This document shows, piece after piece, positions 6,164 to 9,735 of a stretch of 9,735 nucleotides of DNA; position 1 is the stretch's first letter; every line of letters starts with the position of its first letter. Position numbers and translations under genes: made by a program. The stretch spans positions 1 through 9,735 of the forward strand of contig SLOC01000014.1 of the NCBI GenBank assembly GCA_007132685.1, written 5' to 3'. This stretch comes from Candidatus Saccharimonadota bacterium (GTDB lineage Bacteria; Patescibacteriota; Saccharimonadia; Saccharimonadales; SLHW01). Below the pieces are notes generated by a model. That model was not told where the DNA came from and did not search any database. It saw nothing but the letters and a program-made list of their open reading frames with translations.

Positions 6164-8125
6164 ATGTATTTCTACAACGTCTTAGTGGCAGATCAACGTT
6201 TTCGTGGCGATGGGCCATTAACATATCACTCTGACAAAGAGCTACATGCCGGCACAGTAGTAACGATACCCTTGCGCAATCGACAAACTGTCGGTGTTAT
6301 CACAGAAAAAGCTAGCAGGCCAAGCTCCAGAGTTGCCACTAAGGCGATTACAGCTACGGTAACCAGTAAGCCTTTACCTGGCCATGTGTTGCAGCTCATA
6401 AAGTGGTTGACAGTATATTACCCTTGCTCATCCGGGCAGGCTGCTCATCTATTCATGCCACAGTTCCTTGTATTGAAACAAAAACTACCTCTAAAGAAGC
6501 CGGCAGACACATCGGAGCCCGTTTCCCGCACTATCGCTGCTCCAACACTTACGAATGAGCAAAAACAAGCTGTTGAAAAAATTAATTCCACAACGCAGTC
6601 GGTTTTGCTACATGGCGCAACCGGATCAGGAAAAACCCGAGTATATGTAGAACTAATTAATCAGGCTATCGAGCAAAATAAGTCGACCGTGGTGCTCACT
6701 CCTGAAATCGGCTTAACGCCTCAGCTTGCGACCACTCTCCGAGAACAATTTGGCAAGCGAGTTGTCGTCGCCCACTCACATCTGACCCAAACTCAACGCC
6801 GAACGATATGGTTGCGAACACTCCATGCTGATGAACCAATCGTGCTAGTAGGTCCACGTTCGGTGTTGTTTTATCCACTTGATGCCATTGGTTTGCTCAT
6901 CGTGGATGAGGCACACGATAGCTCATACAAACAAGAGCAAATGCCGCATTATCATGCAGCTCGCGTAGCCGGCAAACTATCTCAGTTATTGCCAGCGCAG
7001 CTGGTGCTCGGAAGCGCGACACCGTCAGTGCAAGACTATTACTTGTTTGATAAAAAACACCTCCCTGTCATCCGCATGAGCCGGCTCGCTAAAACTAACC
7101 AAGCCAGCAAAGTCCACACTAGCGTCATCAACACCAGCAAACGCGAACACTTCAACAAATCACCCTGGCTGGCAGATAGTCTAGTTCAGCATATCCAAAA
7201 AACAATACAACAAAATCAACAGGCATTGCTTTACCTTAATCGGCGCGGTACCGCTCGACTTGTCGCTTGTAGCGATTGTGGCTGGCAGCATACCTGCCCT
7301 CAGTGTGATAGTAATTTGATTTACCACGGCGATACGCATGTGCTTCGTTGTCATACCTGTGGCAGCACAGAGAAACTGCTCTCTCGCTGTCCAGACTGTG
7401 GCAAAGACGACATCAGCTACAGCAGCGCCGGCACAAAACTTATCGTCGAAGAGGTGCATCGCCTCTTTCCAAATGCCAAAATTGCCCGGTTCGATAGCGA
7501 TAGCTCAAATGATGACTCCCTAGAGAAGCGCTATCAAGATTTGCGAAATGGTCGTTATGACATTGCCGTCGGCACTCGACTGGTTGGCAAGGGTCTTGAT
7601 TTACCTAAGCTATCAGTTCTTGGCATTCTGCGAGCTGATAACGCCTTGCTTATGCCTGACTATCTCGCAGAAGAAGAGCTCTTTCAGGAAATGTACCAAC
7701 TACTCGGACGAATTGGTAGAGGGCATTCAGGGATTCCCGCCCATGCCTTCATCCAAACCGAGCAGCCAAATCACCCGACCATCACCTCGGCGCTAGAACG
7801 CGACTACCAGTCATTTTATAAATCTGAGTTAGCAAAAAGGCGACGCTACTTCTTACCGCCCTATGCCCATTTGCTCGTCATAAGAGCTAAACGGGCTTCC
7901 CGTTCTGTAGCTAAAAACAGCTTACTCAAACAAAAGGAAATTATCGAAGCGGATTTCCCCCGTAGTATCATCCAGGGGCCAGCGCCAGCCTTTAAAGAAT
8001 ATGCGCTGAAGAAATATCAATGGAAGCTCCTAGTTAAAGCAAAAAACCGAAACGACCTGGTAGCTATCGCAAAAAAACTACCGACTACTCTGCACTTTGA
8101 TATCGACCCCGTACGAATTCTCTAG
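6164..8125 (+). CDS. priA: PriA, primosomal replication-restart helicase
   Basis: PriA recognises stalled or recombination-made forks and reloads the replicative helicase. The protein has 653 residues, shorter than the 732 of E. coli. The N-terminal DNA-binding part covers about 1-110 and the helicase begins near 128. Walker A is GATGSGKT (151-158), followed by TPEIGLTPQL (179-188), the DEAH box (248-251) and GSATPS (283-288). Eight zinc-ligand cysteines are all present at 369, 372, 378, 381, 396, 399, 409 and 412. The later helicase motifs are recognisable but divergent: GTRLVGKGLDLP (470-481), where GTQMxxKGHDFP is usual, and QLLGRIGR (512-519) instead of QxAGRAGR. The C-terminal domain (about 560-653) is complete. 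The ATG lies 10 bases after a TATACT box. def begins 26 bases after the stop codon. Confidence 0.96.
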   Translation: MYFYNVLVADQRFRGDGPLTYHSDKELHAGTVVTIPLRNRQTVGVITEKASRPSSRVATKAITATVTSKPLPGHVLQLIKWLTVYYPCSSGQAAHLFMPQFLVLKQKLPLKKPADTSEPVSRTIAAPTLTNEQKQAVEKINSTTQSVLLHGATGSGKTRVYVELINQAIEQNKSTVVLTPEIGLTPQLATTLREQFGKRVVVAHSHLTQTQRRTIWLRTLHADEPIVLVGPRSVLFYPLDAIGLLIVDEAHDSSYKQEQMPHYHAARVAGKLSQLLPAQLVLGSATPSVQDYYLFDKKHLPVIRMSRLAKTNQASKVHTSVINTSKREHFNKSPWLADSLVQHIQKTIQQNQQALLYLNRRGTARLVACSDCGWQHTCPQCDSNLIYHGDTHVLRCHTCGSTEKLLSRCPDCGKDDISYSSAGTKLIVEEVHRLFPNAKIARFDSDSSNDDSLEKRYQDLRNGRYDIAVGTRLVGKGLDLPKLSVLGILRADNALLMPDYLAEEELFQEMYQLLGRIGRGHSGIPAHAFIQTEQPNHPTITSALERDYQSFYKSELAKRRRYFLPPYAHLLVIRAKRASRSVAKNSLLKQKEIIEADFPRSIIQGPAPAFKEYALKKYQWKLLVKAKNRNDLVAIAKKLPTTLHFDIDPVRIL

Positions 8126-8133
8126 CCTTCTGA

Positions 8134-8139
8134 TATACT
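8134..8139 (+). promoter_or_regulatory. def -10 box
   Basis: TATACT lies in the 26-base gap between priA and def, ending 12 bases before the def ATG. No good -35 box is seen at 17 bases (GTACGA, inside priA). There is no Shine-Dalgarno before def, so this box may give def-fmt its own near-leaderless transcript; read-through from priA is also possible. Confidence 0.45.
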
Positions 8140-8151
8140 TGTGGCGTATAT

Positions 8152-8727
8152 ATGACTGATAGGAATAGTATCGTGACTTTGCCACACGACCGCCTTCGTG
8201 AGCGATCGAAGCGCGTCGGCATAGTAAACAAAGAAATCGAACAGATTGTTGCTGACATGGAGCAAGCGACACTTGACTGGGAGAAGCATCGGCAGCATGA
8301 ACTGGGCGTAGCACTCGCAGCAGTCCAAATCGATCAATTACTTCGTATTGTCATTATCAGGAGTAACCTCGAGGACAAAAAAGATACTCGATTTAACTGC
8401 TATATCAACCCCGAGATTACCAAAAAAGAAGGTGCCGTTGTCGAAGATTTTGAAGGTTGTCTCAGTATCAAAGACGTTTACGGTAAAGTTCCTCGTTATG
8501 AGCGCGTAAAGGTTAAGGCGCTCGATATCAACGGTCAGCCAGTTCGCCTCACTGCCGAAGGGTTTGTGGCGAGAGTATTCCAGCATGAGATAGACCATAC
8601 TCATGGCAAACTATTCATTGATCACATCAAAGAAAAGCCTGAGGCATTTTATAGGCTCGGCAAAGATGGCAAATTAGCGGAGCTAGATTATGAAAAAGAC
8701 ATCAAAAACAGTCGTATTCTTTGGTAG
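8152..8727 (+). CDS. def: Peptide deformylase
   Basis: A metalloenzyme that removes the formyl group from nascent N-terminal fMet, ahead of methionine aminopeptidase. It has 191 residues against 169 in E. coli. Motif I is GVALAAVQ (52-59), where GxGxAAxQ is usual, so its second glycine is alanine. Motif II is EGCLS (101-105, metal ligand Cys103). Motif III is HEIDH (145-149, ligands His145 and His149, catalytic Glu146). The C-terminal tail after about 160 is highly charged and its last 38 bases overlap fmt. The ATG at 8152 is chosen because it follows a -10 box by 12 bases; a GTG at 8173 is an alternative 7 codons later. It forms a pathway pair with fmt. Confidence 0.95.
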   Translation: MTDRNSIVTLPHDRLRERSKRVGIVNKEIEQIVADMEQATLDWEKHRQHELGVALAAVQIDQLLRIVIIRSNLEDKKDTRFNCYINPEITKKEGAVVEDFEGCLSIKDVYGKVPRYERVKVKALDINGQPVRLTAEGFVARVFQHEIDHTHGKLFIDHIKEKPEAFYRLGKDGKLAELDYEKDIKNSRILW

Positions 8728-9619
8728 TGGACCAGTAGCAGCCAAAAGTCTTTCGTTACTGCTCGAGCATACTGATGTAGAGGCAGTCATTACGAAGCCC
8801 CGCCCATCCCACCACAAGGAGGAGCCGCCGGTGCTCGAAATCGCCAAAAAGCACAATTTGCCACACCATACCCCGAAAAACAAGAAAGAGCTTACCGCGC
8901 TGTTTACTTCTGTGCAGTTTTCTTCCCCTGCTGGATTAGTCATAGACTACGGCATCATCATCGAAAAGGCAGTTATCGACTATTTCCCAATGGGCATCGT
9001 CAATAGCCACTTTTCCTTGCTCCCTCAATGGCGTGGACCAGACCCTATCACCTTCGCCATTCTCTCAGGACAACCAACAACTGGTATCAGCTTGATGTGT
9101 ATAGATGAAGAGCTCGACGAAGGGCCGCTTATCGGACAGGCGCCACTCGAGATACCAAAAAACATAAATGGACCTCAACTTACCGAAAAGCTTATTCAAC
9201 TTAGCGATGCGGCGCTTGGCGCATTACTCAAAGACTATGTACAAGGACGCATCGAACCTATCCCGCAAGAAGTTGCCACAATAGCGCCGACCACCATCCC
9301 AAGCTACTCACGCATGATAAAGAAATCGGATGGAATTATTGACTGGCAAAAGCCTGCTGAGCAGATTGAGCGAGAAGTACGTGCATTCATTGAATGGCCA
9401 AAAAGTAGTACAAGCATTGCCAATAAAGATGTTGTTATAACTAAAACGGAAGTTGTAAATCAATCTGGTGTCCCAGGTAAAACCTCTATACAAAATAAGC
9501 ATGAACTCATAATTTACTGTGGTAAAAAAGCCCTCAGGATTTTACAGCTTAAGCCGGCTGGCAAAAAAGAAATGTCCGCCGAGGCCTTCCTCGCCGGACA
9601 TAAAAACCAGCTCGACTAG
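8690..9619 (+). CDS. fmt: Methionyl-tRNA formyltransferase
   Basis: It formylates initiator Met-tRNA using 10-formyl-tetrahydrofolate. The 309 residues match the usual 310-ish length. The N-terminal Rossmann-like domain starts with VVFFGSGPVAAKSL (8-21). The catalytic residues are Asn105 and His107 in NSHFSLLP (105-112), and Asp143 in DEELDEGPLIG (139-149). From about 205 to the end lies the C-terminal tRNA-contacting domain, with the linking segment YSRMIKKSDGIIDW (206-219) and FIEWPKSS. The substrate loop near 36-48 (KPRPSHHKEEPPV) lacks the usual AGRGKK-type stretch. The start at 8690 overlaps def by 38 bases in another frame and is supported by GGAG at 8679-8682, 7 bases before the ATG. 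Translational coupling to def is likely. It converges on the right-edge gene with a gap of 17 bases. Confidence 0.96.
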   Translation: MKKTSKTVVFFGSGPVAAKSLSLLLEHTDVEAVITKPRPSHHKEEPPVLEIAKKHNLPHHTPKNKKELTALFTSVQFSSPAGLVIDYGIIIEKAVIDYFPMGIVNSHFSLLPQWRGPDPITFAILSGQPTTGISLMCIDEELDEGPLIGQAPLEIPKNINGPQLTEKLIQLSDAALGALLKDYVQGRIEPIPQEVATIAPTTIPSYSRMIKKSDGIIDWQKPAEQIEREVRAFIEWPKSSTSIANKDVVITKTEVVNQSGVPGKTSIQNKHELIIYCGKKALRILQLKPAGKKEMSAEAFLAGHKNQLD

Positions 9620-9636
9620 TTACGCCTATAGATTAG

Positions 9637-9735
9637 CTATTGCTTCTCTTCCTTAGATGCTGCAATAATCTGATCAGCGTTGGATTTAATCTCGTTCTTC
9701 AACGACTCGAGCTCAGTGGCAACCACTTGTTTATA
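9637..9735 (-). CDS. C-terminal end of an unidentified gene entering from the right edge
   Basis: The minus-strand frame is open from the window edge to a TAG at 9639-9637, giving 32 residues: a helix-prone charged segment (TELESLKNEIKSNADQIIAASKEEKQ at the end). The alternating Glu/Lys/Leu/Ile pattern would suit a coiled coil or amphipathic helix tail. It converges on fmt with only 17 bases between the two stop codons and no visible terminator hairpin. I do not recognise the family, and the fragment is too short to assign one. Confidence 0.6.
   Translation of the reverse strand, partial: YKQVVATELESLKNEIKSNADQIIAASKEEKQ

Noticed and set aside
8173..8175. GTG start for def, seven codons downstream
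   Set aside because: The ATG at 8152 is better placed relative to the -10 box, though the GTG cannot be excluded.
1..9735. Recoded UGA, as in some other Patescibacteria
   Set aside because: No conserved gene here is interrupted by UGA, and map ends with UGA at the expected length, so the standard code fits.
1..9735. CRISPR array, mobile element, prophage or other accessory system
   Set aside because: No spaced direct repeats, transposase, integrase or toxin/defence-type gene is visible; every complete gene except the winged-helix one is a standard housekeeping gene.

Overview
The window is a compact stretch of bacterial chromosome packed with housekeeping genes. It holds ten complete protein-coding genes and one complete small regulator gene, plus a fragment at each edge. 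I see no tRNA, rRNA, CRISPR array, insertion sequence or prophage. All reading frames use the standard code with no in-frame UGA. The FtsZ has an N-terminal region (TFARIKVVGIGG, then ALHHSKA) that I associate with Patescibacteria (CPR), and a long acidic/charged linker. Together with the small genes and dense packing, this suggests a Patescibacteria genome, most likely Saccharibacteria (TM7). That placement is an inference from protein style, not from a marker such as 16S rRNA.

Left and middle part (about 1-6065, all minus strand). Read in the direction of transcription, this side starts with a small winged-helix regulator, then ribosomal protein S21 (rpsU). A tight three-gene operon follows (yqeY-adk-map, gaps of 4 and 3 bases), then ftsA and ftsZ (cell division), then nrdR (ribonucleotide reductase repressor). 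Last is the first few codons of a gene that leaves the window on the left. Right part (6164-9619, plus strand): priA (replication restart helicase), def (peptide deformylase) and fmt (Met-tRNA formyltransferase), with def and fmt overlapping by 38 bases. A minus-strand gene end enters from the right edge and converges on fmt.

The genes cover three linked jobs. Fmt, Def and MAP make up the N-terminal formyl-methionine cycle: formylate the initiator, deformylate it, remove Met. FtsA and FtsZ form the division ring and its membrane anchor. PriA, NrdR and adenylate kinase serve DNA replication and nucleotide supply.

The most informative non-coding pattern is in the promoters. Five genes (ftsA, yqeY, rpsU, priA, def) have a TATACT-like -10 box only 7-12 bases before the ATG and no Shine-Dalgarno sequence, so their mRNAs are probably leaderless or nearly so. 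By contrast nrdR, ftsZ and fmt have clear Shine-Dalgarno sequences. Other points worth a look are a possible NrdR box pair upstream of nrdR, a 13-bp perfect inverted repeat downstream of nrdR, an FtsZ whose FtsA-binding peptide is not at the C-terminus, and divergent helicase motifs in PriA. I found no clear novel multi-gene system; this is mostly an ordinary core-genome region.
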